Origin: an uncultured Allomuricauda sp.
GTDB taxonomy: Bacteria; Bacteroidota; Bacteroidia; Flavobacteriales; Flavobacteriaceae
Length of the DNA stretch: 64,000 bases
Assembly (NCBI RefSeq): GCF_947495325.1
Contig: NZ_CANLYK010000002.1
Coordinates: 930,001 to 994,000 of the forward strand
Direction of reading: 5' to 3'
The position numbers were made by a program, and so were the translations under genes. How positions within the stretch are numbered: the stretch's first letter is position 1; each line of letters opens with the position of its first letter. The notes under the pieces are model-generated. The model saw nothing but the letters and a program-made list of their open reading frames with translations, did not search any database and was not told where the DNA came from. Positions 1-8,904 of this stretch are shown one piece after another.

Positions 1-2
1 GT

Positions 3-230
3 TTTGATGCCAAGGAAGCCCAAGAGTTGGCCATGCACACTTGTAATGGAGCTGCCAGTTTGCTGATTGATTCCGGTAGCCATCCTGAAGAAGAAATTGA
101 TCGTGTTACAACACCCAAGGGCTGTACCATTGAAGGATTGAATGAGATGGAACATCAAGGGTTGAGCTCTTCCTTGATTCAGGGAATTGTCGCTTCGTTT
201 GAAAAGATAAGTGCGATTCGAAAAGGATAA
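3..230 (+). CDS. proC: pyrroline-5-carboxylate reductase, C-terminal part (5' truncated by window edge)
   Basis: Frame is open from base 3 (FDAKEAQELAMHTCNGAASLL...TPKGCTIEGLNEME), matching the ProC C-terminal 'TpgGtT..al..le' region; first gene of an arg/pro operon. Confidence 0.8.
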   Translation, partial: FDAKEAQELAMHTCNGAASLLIDSGSHPEEEIDRVTTPKGCTIEGLNEMEHQGLSSSLIQGIVASFEKISAIRKG

Positions 231-237
231 AAAAATT

Positions 238-1365
238 ATGAAACTATTTGATGTGTATCCATTATACGACGTTACACCAGTCTCGGCCAAGGGCATAGAG
301 GTTTTGGATGATAAAGGTGAAAAATACCTCGATTTTTATGGGGGCCATGCCGTTATTTCGATTGGTCATTCGCACCCACATTATGTAAATCGACTTAAAA
401 ATCAGTTGGAGCAAATTGGATTTTATAGCAACTCCGTTCAAAATCCCTTGCAACACCAACTGGCCAAGAAATTGAGCACTCTTTCGGATTGCCCCGATTA
501 CAATCTTTTTCTCTGTAATTCCGGGGCCGAAGCCAATGAAAATGCCTTGAAGATGGCATCCTTTCATACAGGAAAATCTAAAGTTATAGCATTCAGCAAC
601 GGATTTCATGGGCGTACATCCGCTGCCGTGGCTACAACGGACAATCCAAAGATCAATGCCCCCATCAACAAGCAACAGGAGGTAAACTTTTTGCCCTTAA
701 ACGATCTTGAAGCTTTTGAAAAAACCATCAGTTCAGATGACTATTGTGCCGTTATTTTAGAGAGCATTCAAGGAGTAGGTGGTTTGGATGAACCCGCCAC
801 CGAATTTTACCAATTTGTTGCTGAAAAATGCAAGTTGAATAAGGTGGTATTGATTGCGGATGAGGTGCAATGCGGTTTTGGTAGAAGTGGTAAATTCTTT
901 GCTTTCCAGCACCATGGCATTCAGCCGGATATCATTTCAATAGCAAAGGGAATGGGCAATGGTTTTCCAGTAGGCGGAATTTTAATCCACGAATCCATAA
1001 AGGCTTCCTTCGGACTTTTGGGCACCACCTTTGGTGGCAATCATTTGGCCTGTGTGGCCACCTTGGCTGTTTTGGAGGTTATAGAAAAGGAAAATCTAAT
1101 TCAAAATGCAGATGAACTTGGTGTTTATTTCAAAGCAAAAGCAGCTGAGATTCCACAAGTGAAAAAAATTAAGGGAAGAGGCTTAATGCTGGGATTGGAA
1201 TTTGATTTTGAAGTTGCCGAATTGCGAAAAAAAATGATTTTCAACCAGAAATTGTTTACAGGCGGAGCAAAGGATAAATATGTCCTTCGGATTTTACCTG
1301 CCTTGAACATTACGAAAGATCATATTGATCTATTTTTTGAAGCACTAAAAGCGGAATTGGAATGA
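238..1365 (+). CDS. argD: acetyl/succinyl-ornithine aminotransferase (class III PLP aminotransferase); start set to ATG 238
   Basis: NSGAEANENALKMA, FHGRT, ADEVQCGFGRSGKFFAFQHHGIQPDIISIAKGMGNGFPVGG motifs; operon context. Confidence 0.9.
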   Translation: MKLFDVYPLYDVTPVSAKGIEVLDDKGEKYLDFYGGHAVISIGHSHPHYVNRLKNQLEQIGFYSNSVQNPLQHQLAKKLSTLSDCPDYNLFLCNSGAEANENALKMASFHTGKSKVIAFSNGFHGRTSAAVATTDNPKINAPINKQQEVNFLPLNDLEAFEKTISSDDYCAVILESIQGVGGLDEPATEFYQFVAEKCKLNKVVLIADEVQCGFGRSGKFFAFQHHGIQPDIISIAKGMGNGFPVGGILIHESIKASFGLLGTTFGGNHLACVATLAVLEVIEKENLIQNADELGVYFKAKAAEIPQVKKIKGRGLMLGLEFDFEVAELRKKMIFNQKLFTGGAKDKYVLRILPALNITKDHIDLFFEALKAELE

Positions 1366-2558
1366 GTTTGGTATTATCTACAGAAAAAAGAAATGCGGTT
1401 TTGGCTACCATGTCTCAATTGGTAAAGTTGGAACAATCCAAGATTCTTGAAGCCAACCAAAAAGATTTGGAAGCATACAATGGAGAGGATTTGGCCATGC
1501 GTGATCGCTTAAAAGTTGATGTTTCCAAAATTGAGGGGATGATACTTTCCCTAAATCAACTTGAAGCGGAGCAAGACCCTTTAGGTATTGAGCGATTTCA
1601 ATTTACCCATGACAATGGCATCAAGGTCAGCAATAAGACAGCTCCTTTTGGCACGATCCTGATTATTTATGAATCCAGACCCGATGTGACCATTGAAGCG
1701 GCCGGAATCGCATTCAAATCAGGAAACAAGATTTTATTAAAAGGCGGGAAAGAATCCTTGAACAGCAATCTCATATTGGTTGATTTGTGGCATCAAGCTT
1801 TGGAAACTCATGACTGCTCAAAGGATTGGGTAACCTATTTACAATTTGATAGGATGCAAACCCAAAACTTTTTGGAAAACCCAACCCAAAAAATTGATTT
1901 GATAGTTCCCAGAGGTGGTGAAAAACTAATTGCTTTTGTAAAACAACATGCTACCTGTCCGGTAATTGTAAGCGGTAGGGGCAATAATTTTGTGTATGTG
2001 GATACCGAAGCGGATTTGGAAATGGCCTTGGCGATCATCAACAACGCCAAAACAACAAAAATATCGGCCTGCAATGCCTTAGACAAGGTGTTGATTGCAG
2101 CAGATTTGCCAAGAAAACAGCAATTTCTTCAACAGTTGATCCAAGAACTTCAAAAAAGTAAGGTTGAAATCCTTACGGACACATCGCTTTCCAGTTTGGA
2201 GAAAACCTCTGAAATTAGGGATGAATCAGTTTGGTATGAAGAGTTTTTGGATTATAAAATCGTTCTTGGGCAGGTTACTGATCTGACCGAGGCCATAACC
2301 AAAATAAACAAATACAGCGGAGGGCATTCGGCAGCAATAATCACCTCAAGTGATGAAAAGGCATCAACCTTTATGCAATCGGTGGATTCTGCTGCAGTGT
2401 ATCACAATGCCTCAACCCGATTTACAGATGGAGGTCAATTTGGGCTTGGTGGTGAGCTCGCCATAAGCACGGACAAATTACACCAAAGAGGGCCCATTGG
2501 GTTGCAGCATTTGGTGAGCAATAAATGGTACGTAATGGGTAATGGCCAAACTAGATGA
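1362..2558 (+). CDS. proA: glutamate-5-semialdehyde dehydrogenase
   Basis: YESRPDVTIEAAGIAFKSGNKILLKGGKE and DGGQFGLGGELAISTDKLHQRGPIGL motifs. Confidence 0.93.
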   Translation: MSLVLSTEKRNAVLATMSQLVKLEQSKILEANQKDLEAYNGEDLAMRDRLKVDVSKIEGMILSLNQLEAEQDPLGIERFQFTHDNGIKVSNKTAPFGTILIIYESRPDVTIEAAGIAFKSGNKILLKGGKESLNSNLILVDLWHQALETHDCSKDWVTYLQFDRMQTQNFLENPTQKIDLIVPRGGEKLIAFVKQHATCPVIVSGRGNNFVYVDTEADLEMALAIINNAKTTKISACNALDKVLIAADLPRKQQFLQQLIQELQKSKVEILTDTSLSSLEKTSEIRDESVWYEEFLDYKIVLGQVTDLTEAITKINKYSGGHSAAIITSSDEKASTFMQSVDSAAVYHNASTRFTDGGQFGLGGELAISTDKLHQRGPIGLQHLVSNKWYVMGNGQTR

Positions 2559-3321
2559 TATGAAAAAGAAACGAATCTTATTAAAAATCGGTTCCAATAC
2601 CCTTACCAAAGAGACCAATCATATTTCAAGGGGAAAGGTTGAGGATATCGGTAGGCAGATTGCCCACCTGTCCTCTGACTATGAGTTTATCATTGTAAGT
2701 TCTGGGGCTATTGCCGCTGCCAAACAGTTTGTAAAACTGGAACATCCCGGTCCAGAAATCAATGTAAAACAGGCATTGGCCGCAATTGGTCAACCCCACC
2801 TTATGCGCATTTTCCAGGAAAATTTTAGGGAACTGGGCTTACTTACGTCCCAATGTTTGTTGTCGTATTCCGATTTTGAGAATTCCGACGCCAAAGCGAA
2901 TATCAAGAATACCATCAATGTGCTTGTGGCGAATGATTTCATTCCCATAATCAATGAAAATGATACGGTGGCCACCGATGAAATCCAGTTTGGCGATAAC
3001 GATAAATTAGCGGCTTTGACCGCGGCGCTTTTAGAGGTTGATCTACTTTTGATTGCCACCAATACCAATGGAATCTATACCAAGGAATCATTGCTTAAAA
3101 ATCAACCTGAGACGATTGACTCTGTAGATGATTTAAAAAATCTATCCAGCGAAATAAGCAATGGCAAATCTTCACATGGAACAGGTGGAATGCAATCAAA
3201 AATAGAGGCTGCCACTATTGCCAAGGCGGCAGGTATTGAGACCTGGATTGTAAATGGACTAAAGGAAAACTTTATCCAGGACGCCCTGCAAAATTCCGTA
3301 AACTACACCAAAATCAAATAA
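2542..3321 (+). CDS. proB: glutamate 5-kinase, short form (no room for a PUA domain); start may be ATG 2560
   Basis: KIGSNTLT, VSSGAIAAAK, NENDTVATDEIQFGDNDKLAALTA, GTGGMQSKIEAA. Confidence 0.92.
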   Translation: MAKLDDMKKKRILLKIGSNTLTKETNHISRGKVEDIGRQIAHLSSDYEFIIVSSGAIAAAKQFVKLEHPGPEINVKQALAAIGQPHLMRIFQENFRELGLLTSQCLLSYSDFENSDAKANIKNTINVLVANDFIPIINENDTVATDEIQFGDNDKLAALTAALLEVDLLLIATNTNGIYTKESLLKNQPETIDSVDDLKNLSSEISNGKSSHGTGGMQSKIEAATIAKAAGIETWIVNGLKENFIQDALQNSVNYTKIK

Positions 3322-4262
3322 TGAAACACTATCTCTCCATATACGATGCCGATGATTTGACCCAATGGGTAGATGAGGCAATAGCCTTGAAGAAAGAACC
3401 AAAAAAATACAAATCCTTGGGAGCTGACAGAACCATATGTTTGTTCTTCTTCAATAACTCCCTTAGGACCCGTTTAAGTACCCAAAAGGCGGCCATGAAT
3501 TTGGGAATGGATGTTATGGTCATGAATTTCGGGAACGAAGGCTGGGCCTTGGAATATGGTGATGGAACCATTATGGGTGAGGGAAAATCGGAACATATCA
3601 AGGAAGCGGCACAGGTAGTTTCCCAATATTGCGATATTGTGGCCATCAGGGCATTCGCCAAATTGCAAGACAAAATAAAGGATGAAGCCGAGGAAGTACT
3701 GGAAGGATTTACCCAATATGCATCCATCCCTGTTGTGAATATGGAAAGTTCCGTTGCACATCCACTTCAGGCTCTTGCAGATGCCATCACATTGGAAGAA
3801 AACAATACTAAACCAAAACCAAAGGTTGTGCTGTCTTGGGCGCCACATCCAAAAGCTTTGCCACATGCTGTTGCCAATTCCTTTGTGAAAATGATGAAGC
3901 TCCAAAATGCGGAATTTGTCATTACCCACCCAGAGGGCTATGAGCTTGATTCACGAATCACAGAAGGTTGTACCATTGAACACAATCAGAAAAAAGCATT
4001 GGAAAATGCCGATTTTGTTTATGTGAAAAACTGGAGCAGTTATTCGGATTATGGGGAAGTGATACATCAGAATACGGATTGGATGATGACGGCGGAAAAA
4101 TTGGACAAGGCCAAGTTTATGCATTGTCTGCCCGTACGAAGAAATATGGTGGTGGAAGATGCCGTTCTGGATGGAAACCAGTCCTTGGTTATAGAACAAG
4201 CCAATAACAGGACGTTTTCGGCGCAAATTGTATTGAAAAAAATATTGGAGACTATTAAATAA
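3321..4262 (+). CDS. argF': N-succinylornithine / N-acetylornithine carbamoyltransferase (Bacteroidota ArgF')
   Basis: FFNNSLRTRLSTQKAAMNLGMDV, HPLQALAD, TWAPHPK-like SWAPHPKALPHAV, FMHCLPVRRNMVV. Confidence 0.92.
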   Translation: MKHYLSIYDADDLTQWVDEAIALKKEPKKYKSLGADRTICLFFFNNSLRTRLSTQKAAMNLGMDVMVMNFGNEGWALEYGDGTIMGEGKSEHIKEAAQVVSQYCDIVAIRAFAKLQDKIKDEAEEVLEGFTQYASIPVVNMESSVAHPLQALADAITLEENNTKPKPKVVLSWAPHPKALPHAVANSFVKMMKLQNAEFVITHPEGYELDSRITEGCTIEHNQKKALENADFVYVKNWSSYSDYGEVIHQNTDWMMTAEKLDKAKFMHCLPVRRNMVVEDAVLDGNQSLVIEQANNRTFSAQIVLKKILETIK

Positions 4263-4311
4263 TTATGTCATATCGAACGTAGGTGAGATATCTCATCCAT
4301 GCAGATTCGAA

Positions 4312-5106
4312 ATGATCACACACAAAATGAAACAGAGATTATCCATAGTAAAAATTGGAGGAAACATCATAGAGGATGAACAGCAGCTTTCCCATATGAT
4401 GGAATTATTCTCAAAGGTGGAAGGGCATAAACTATTGGTGCACGGAGGTGGTAAAAAAGCCACGGAATTCAGCAAAAAATTAGGCATAGAAGCCAAGATG
4501 ACCAATGGGCGAAGAATTACAGATGCTGAAAGTCTGGATGTGGCCATAATGGTTTACGGTGGACTGGTGAACAAAAACATTGTGGCCAAACTTCAATCCT
4601 TTGATTGCAACGCGATAGGGATGAGCGGAGCCGATGGCAATGCCATAAAAGCGTACAAAAGACCCGTAAAAGAGGTTGATTTTGGTTTTGTTGGTGATGT
4701 TGAAGCTGTAAACGCAAAAAATATTTCAAACCTGCTAAATGCCCATTTCACTCCAGTTTTTTGCTCCTTGACGCATGATGGAAAAGGACAGTTGTTCAAT
4801 ACCAATGCAGATACCATTGCTGCTGAATTGGCAATTGGCATGTCAACTGAATTTGAGACCACCCTCTATTATTGTTTTGAAAAGAAAGGAGTCTTGCGGA
4901 GTGTAGCAGATGAAAACTCGGTTATTCCACATATCGATTCCAAAAAATACAATCAGCTTTTAGAGCAAGGCGTTATTGCTGATGGAATGCTTCCGAAAAT
5001 GCACAATTGCTTCCATGCACTTAACAACAATGTAAGACAAGTATGTATTGGAGACAGTACCATGCTTGAAAATGCATCATCAAATTTTACCACCCTGACG
5101 CTATGA
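4312..5106 (+). CDS. argB: acetylglutamate (succinylglutamate) kinase; start may be ATG 4327
   Basis: KIGGNII, VHGGGKKATE, GMSGADGNAIKA, DGMLPKMHNC motifs. Confidence 0.92.
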   Translation: MITHKMKQRLSIVKIGGNIIEDEQQLSHMMELFSKVEGHKLLVHGGGKKATEFSKKLGIEAKMTNGRRITDAESLDVAIMVYGGLVNKNIVAKLQSFDCNAIGMSGADGNAIKAYKRPVKEVDFGFVGDVEAVNAKNISNLLNAHFTPVFCSLTHDGKGQLFNTNADTIAAELAIGMSTEFETTLYYCFEKKGVLRSVADENSVIPHIDSKKYNQLLEQGVIADGMLPKMHNCFHALNNNVRQVCIGDSTMLENASSNFTTLTL

Positions 5107-6176
5107 CAATACATCAAGATATATTGACCCAAAAAGCGATTGAACTGCTGCAACAATTGATTTCGATTCCATCTTTTTCCGGGGAAGAAGACAAAACAGG
5201 AGATGCAATCCAAAAATGGCTAAATGATTTTGGCGTAAAAACAGAAAGGCAATACAACAACATTTACGCCTTCAACAAATATTTTGATGAAAGTAAGCCA
5301 ACATTACTGTTAAACTCTCATCATGACACGGTAAAACCAAATTCGGCCTACACCAAAGACCCTTTTAATCCACATATTGAAGATGGAAAGCTATATGGCT
5401 TGGGCAGCAACGATGCAGGAGGCTGTTTGGTTTCCCTTTTGGCAACTTTTGTCCATTTTTACGAGCGAGAAGACCTAAACCATAATATTATTATGGCCGC
5501 TACCGCCGAAGAAGAAGACGCCGGAGAAAAAAGTATACGGGCACTCTTACCCATTCTCCCTAATATTGATGTGGCGATTGTAGGCGAACCCACGCTATTG
5601 GATTTAGCCATTGCAGAAAAAGGCTTGGTGGTTTTTGATGCCGTTGTGGAGGGAACCCCTTCGCATGCCGCGCATCCAAATAATAACAACTCCATTTATA
5701 ATAGTATTGAAGTACTGAACTGGTTTAAAGATTATTCTTTTGAAAAGGTTTCAGATGCTTTGGGTGAGGTAAAATTGACGGTAACCCAAATTTCTGCCGG
5801 AAATCAGCATAATGTGGTTCCCGCACAGGTAGATCTAGTTGTGGATGTTCGGGTGAACGATTGCTATTCCAATCAGGAAATTGCGGATATTTTGCAAAAG
5901 GAAGCACCTTGTAAACTAACACCACGTTCCTTGCGGTTAAATTCGTCATCCATTGATCCAAATCATGATTTGGTAAAAAGTGGACTAGTATTGGGTCGAA
6001 AAACATACGGTTCCCCAACACTTTCGGATCAGGCGGCATTAAGCTGTCAATCCGTAAAATTGGGGCCAGGTGACAGTACCCGTTCCCATTCTGCCAATGA
6101 ATTTATTCATGTACATGAAATAGAGGAAGGAATTGATTTATACACAAAAATTTTAAAAGGATTTTTAACGCGTTAA
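5103..6176 (+). CDS. argE: M20 family acyl-ornithine deacylase
   Basis: LLLNSHHDTVKP, YGLGSNDAGGCL, TAEEEDAGEKSI, VGEPT motifs of M20 peptidases; operon context. Confidence 0.88.
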   Translation: MTIHQDILTQKAIELLQQLISIPSFSGEEDKTGDAIQKWLNDFGVKTERQYNNIYAFNKYFDESKPTLLLNSHHDTVKPNSAYTKDPFNPHIEDGKLYGLGSNDAGGCLVSLLATFVHFYEREDLNHNIIMAATAEEEDAGEKSIRALLPILPNIDVAIVGEPTLLDLAIAEKGLVVFDAVVEGTPSHAAHPNNNNSIYNSIEVLNWFKDYSFEKVSDALGEVKLTVTQISAGNQHNVVPAQVDLVVDVRVNDCYSNQEIADILQKEAPCKLTPRSLRLNSSSIDPNHDLVKSGLVLGRKTYGSPTLSDQAALSCQSVKLGPGDSTRSHSANEFIHVHEIEEGIDLYTKILKGFLTR

Positions 6177-6177
6177 A

Positions 6178-6576
6178 ATGTCTGGAAAAACGAACTTATC
6201 GGAACTGCTCTCAGAAATGAATCCGCAATTACATGAAGGCGATTATGTTTTTGTTTCTGTAAGTGATTCATTTTCCATCAATTTGCATGATGTGTTGGCA
6301 AGTTTTAGGGAACAGGAAGGTGTTACACTTGTGTTGGAAAAGCAAAAGGCAGATGAATTGTCCTTGAAGTACCATTATGTTGCCTCGTGGATAACCCTTA
6401 ACGTACATTCGTCATTGGAAGCTGTGGGGCTTACCGCTGCCGTTTCAAAGGTGTTGGCGGAAAATAAAATTAGCTGCAATGTTGTGGCGGCTTATTATCA
6501 CGACCATATTTTTGTGGATAAACAAAATGATAAAAGGGCGATTGAGGTATTAGAACAATTGTCAAGAACGAATTAA
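6178..6576 (+). CDS. ACT domain-containing protein
   Basis: 132 aa; WITLNVHSSLEAVGLTAAVSKVLAENKISCNVVAAYYHDHIFV is ACT-like (aspartate-kinase regulatory type); located between argE and argH. Confidence 0.75.
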   Translation: MSGKTNLSELLSEMNPQLHEGDYVFVSVSDSFSINLHDVLASFREQEGVTLVLEKQKADELSLKYHYVASWITLNVHSSLEAVGLTAAVSKVLAENKISCNVVAAYYHDHIFVDKQNDKRAIEVLEQLSRTN

Positions 6577-6585
6577 TATAGACTT

Positions 6586-7872
6586 ATGAAACTCTGGGAC
6601 AAAGGCTTCAGCACAGATAAAAAAATAGACCATTTTACCGTTGGCAATGACAGGGAATTGGATTTGCTCTTGGCTAAATATGATGTAATTGCCTCCAAAG
6701 CACATGCAAAAATGCTGGGCAAGGTTGGGTTGATCAGCGCGGACGAATCGGATGTTTTGGTAAAGGAGTTAGATGCTATCACCGAAACCATAGAAGCTGG
6801 AAATTTTACCATTGAAGACGCTTTTGAGGACATGCACTCAAAAATTGAATTTCTGCTTATTGAAAAGTTGGGTGATATTGGAAAGAAAATCCATACGGCC
6901 AGATCCCGAAATGATCAGGTGTTAGTGGCCATGCAGCTGTACCTTAAAAATGAGCTTTCAGAAATTAAAAGCGAGGTTAAAACGCTATTTGATTTGTTGT
7001 TGAATTTAGCGGAAAAACACCAGGCCGTTCTACTTCCAGGGTATACACATTTGCAGATTGCCATGCCCTCTTCATTTGGTCTCTGGTTTTCTGCTTATGC
7101 CGAAAGTTTGATAGATGATCTTTATTTTGTGGATGCCGCTTATAAAATAGCTGACCAAAATCCGTTGGGGAGTGCCGCTGGTTACGGTAGTTCTTTCCCT
7201 GTAGATCGAAGTTTTACCACAAAGGAAATGGGTTTTGAAACCTTAAAGTACAATGTGGTGGCTGCCCAAATGGGTAGGGGAAAGGTTGAAAAAGCTACGG
7301 CATTTGGAATTTCGAGTGTTGCTGGGACACTTTCTAAATTGGCCATGGATATTTGCTTGTATATGAGCCAAAATTTTGATTTTATCTCATTTCCTGATGA
7401 ATTGACCACGGGCAGTAGTATTATGCCCCACAAGAAAAACCCTGATGTTTTTGAACTGATACGGGGAAAATGCAATAAGATTCAAGCCGTACCCAACCAA
7501 TTGACTTTGATTACCACCAATCTGCCCAGCGGCTATCACCGGGATTTACAATTGGTGAAGGAAGTTATTGTTCCAGCTATTCAAGATATAAAGGCTTGTT
7601 TGGAGTTAATGCATTTCAGTCTTAAGGAAATCAAGGTAAATACTACGATTCTGGATGACCCCAAATACGATTATCTGTTTAGTGTGGATACCTTAAATGA
7701 GCTGGTCAAAAACGGAATGCCCTTTAGGGATGCCTATAAAAAAATGGGAACGGAAATTGAAGCAGGCACCTTTACACCCAAACGGGATATTGAACATACC
7801 CATGAAGGAAGTTTGGGGAATTTATGTTTGGAACAGATACAAAAGAAAATGAATCGGGGATTGGATTCATAA
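6586..7872 (+). CDS. argH: argininosuccinate lyase
   Basis: HTARSRNDQV, GYTHLQIAMP, GSSIMPHKKNPDVFELIRGK signature. Confidence 0.96.
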   Translation: MKLWDKGFSTDKKIDHFTVGNDRELDLLLAKYDVIASKAHAKMLGKVGLISADESDVLVKELDAITETIEAGNFTIEDAFEDMHSKIEFLLIEKLGDIGKKIHTARSRNDQVLVAMQLYLKNELSEIKSEVKTLFDLLLNLAEKHQAVLLPGYTHLQIAMPSSFGLWFSAYAESLIDDLYFVDAAYKIADQNPLGSAAGYGSSFPVDRSFTTKEMGFETLKYNVVAAQMGRGKVEKATAFGISSVAGTLSKLAMDICLYMSQNFDFISFPDELTTGSSIMPHKKNPDVFELIRGKCNKIQAVPNQLTLITTNLPSGYHRDLQLVKEVIVPAIQDIKACLELMHFSLKEIKVNTTILDDPKYDYLFSVDTLNELVKNGMPFRDAYKKMGTEIEAGTFTPKRDIEHTHEGSLGNLCLEQIQKKMNRGLDS

Positions 7873-7958
7873 AAAATGTACTCCGCAAACTCATCAGATA
7901 ATTCCATCAATTAGGAGTGGATTTTTTGGGTGAAATTTCCGAACTTCACTTATCGGAC

Positions 7959-7986
7959 GATATAGTTCATTAAAACGAACGATATC
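7959..7986. repeat. inverted repeat/hairpin upstream of the 8018 gene
   Basis: GATATaGTTC-attaaaac-GAACgATATC, 10-bp arms with one mismatch. Confidence 0.6.
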
Positions 7987-7992
7987 TTAAAC

Positions 7993-8002
7993 GTTAGCAA
8001 AA
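7993..8002. repeat. left copy of 10-bp inverted repeat flanking the beta-barrel gene
   Basis: GTTAGCAAAA; exact reverse complement TTTTGCTAAC at 8628-8637. Confidence 0.6.
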
Positions 8003-8017
8003 ATTTCATTCAACTCT

Positions 8018-8623
8018 ATGATAAGAATTCTCTCTACCCTAGTTTTATTTTTAATTTCGGTCAGTGTCTGTTCTCAAAATTTTGAAATCGGTGGTAGGAC
8101 CGGAGCAAACATTACCAAACTAAATTACGCTTCTTCCAACACGACAAGTTTGGTAAGACCAATAATAGCTATGAACGCTGAATACCATTTATCTCCACGC
8201 TGGTCATTAGATGGGACACTCGGCTTTGCCGGAAAGGGAGGTGGGGATTTTGAAGAAGGAGATAAACTCTATACAGGAATTGATGACTTCAAAACCACTT
8301 TAGACTATGCGACTATTACTATCTTAATTCGGTATTATTTAAAAAAGGAAAGTAACCTGAAACCATTTCTCACTTTCGGCCCAGGCATTAGTTATATCAT
8401 TTCAGCAAAGCAATTGGAATTTGACATAATAAATGACTTAAGAAGCAGATTTGAAATAAGTTCAATTTTTGGAATTGGACTAAATCAGGAATTCAACAAC
8501 AATTTTTCCATCGAACTTCTTGGTGGAGTGGATAGGGGATGGAGTAAAATAATAAGAGCTCAAAACGAAAGTCTATTTAACCTCTCTTTCTGGATTGCAA
8601 TCGGAATAAAAAAACGTTTGTAA
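8018..8623 (+). CDS. outer-membrane beta-barrel protein (PorT-like)
   Basis: Signal peptide (MIRILSTLVLFLISVSVCSQ), GGRTGANITKL start, alternating strand pattern, terminal GIKKRL. Confidence 0.7.
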   Translation: MIRILSTLVLFLISVSVCSQNFEIGGRTGANITKLNYASSNTTSLVRPIIAMNAEYHLSPRWSLDGTLGFAGKGGGDFEEGDKLYTGIDDFKTTLDYATITILIRYYLKKESNLKPFLTFGPGISYIISAKQLEFDIINDLRSRFEISSIFGIGLNQEFNNNFSIELLGGVDRGWSKIIRAQNESLFNLSFWIAIGIKKRL

Positions 8624-8627
8624 AAAC

Positions 8628-8637
8628 TTTTGCTAAC
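8628..8637. repeat. right copy of 10-bp inverted repeat flanking the beta-barrel gene
   Basis: TTTTGCTAAC, reverse complement of 7993-8002. Confidence 0.6.
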
Positions 8638-8638
8638 A

Positions 8639-8756
8639 CGGTGTATAACTAATTGCGGGCGGATTTCCCAAAATGGAAATCCTTGTAATTAACTATCTTC
8701 GGAACAGGCGGACATTTTCCACCGGAAAAGTCCGTAACAAATCATATACAAGACCG
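8639..8756. repeat. ~118-nt multi-stem foldable intergenic element
   Basis: Outer arms CGG-TGTATA (8639-8647) / TATACA-aga-CCG (8745-8756); stem GGATTTCC/GGAAATCC (8661-8668/8675-8682); stem GGACaTTTTCC/GGAAAAGTCC (8710-8720/8724-8733). Confidence 0.6.
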
Positions 8757-8904
8757 ATAAGTGCCATTGTATTTTTCTTTAACCACTTAGTAACTTTAAT
8801 TTAGGATGAGACATACCGCCATATATTTATTTTATGTGCTGTATTAGGCGAGTTTTAGACTTCCGCAAATTTAGGGCTTTGGATGAGTGTATCTCTGGGA
8901 TATT

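Noticed and set aside
2542-3321. Truncated proB (lacks PUA domain)
   Set aside because: Short PUA-less glutamate 5-kinases are normal in many bacteria; all kinase motifs are present
3474-3929. 151-aa antisense ORF within argF'
   Set aside because: Fully inside a strongly conserved sense gene, no motif, composition is shadow coding
7993-8637. Classical integron gene cassette with attC
   Set aside because: Ends do not match RYYYAAC/GTTRRRY exactly and no integrase is visible; kept only as a cassette-like finding
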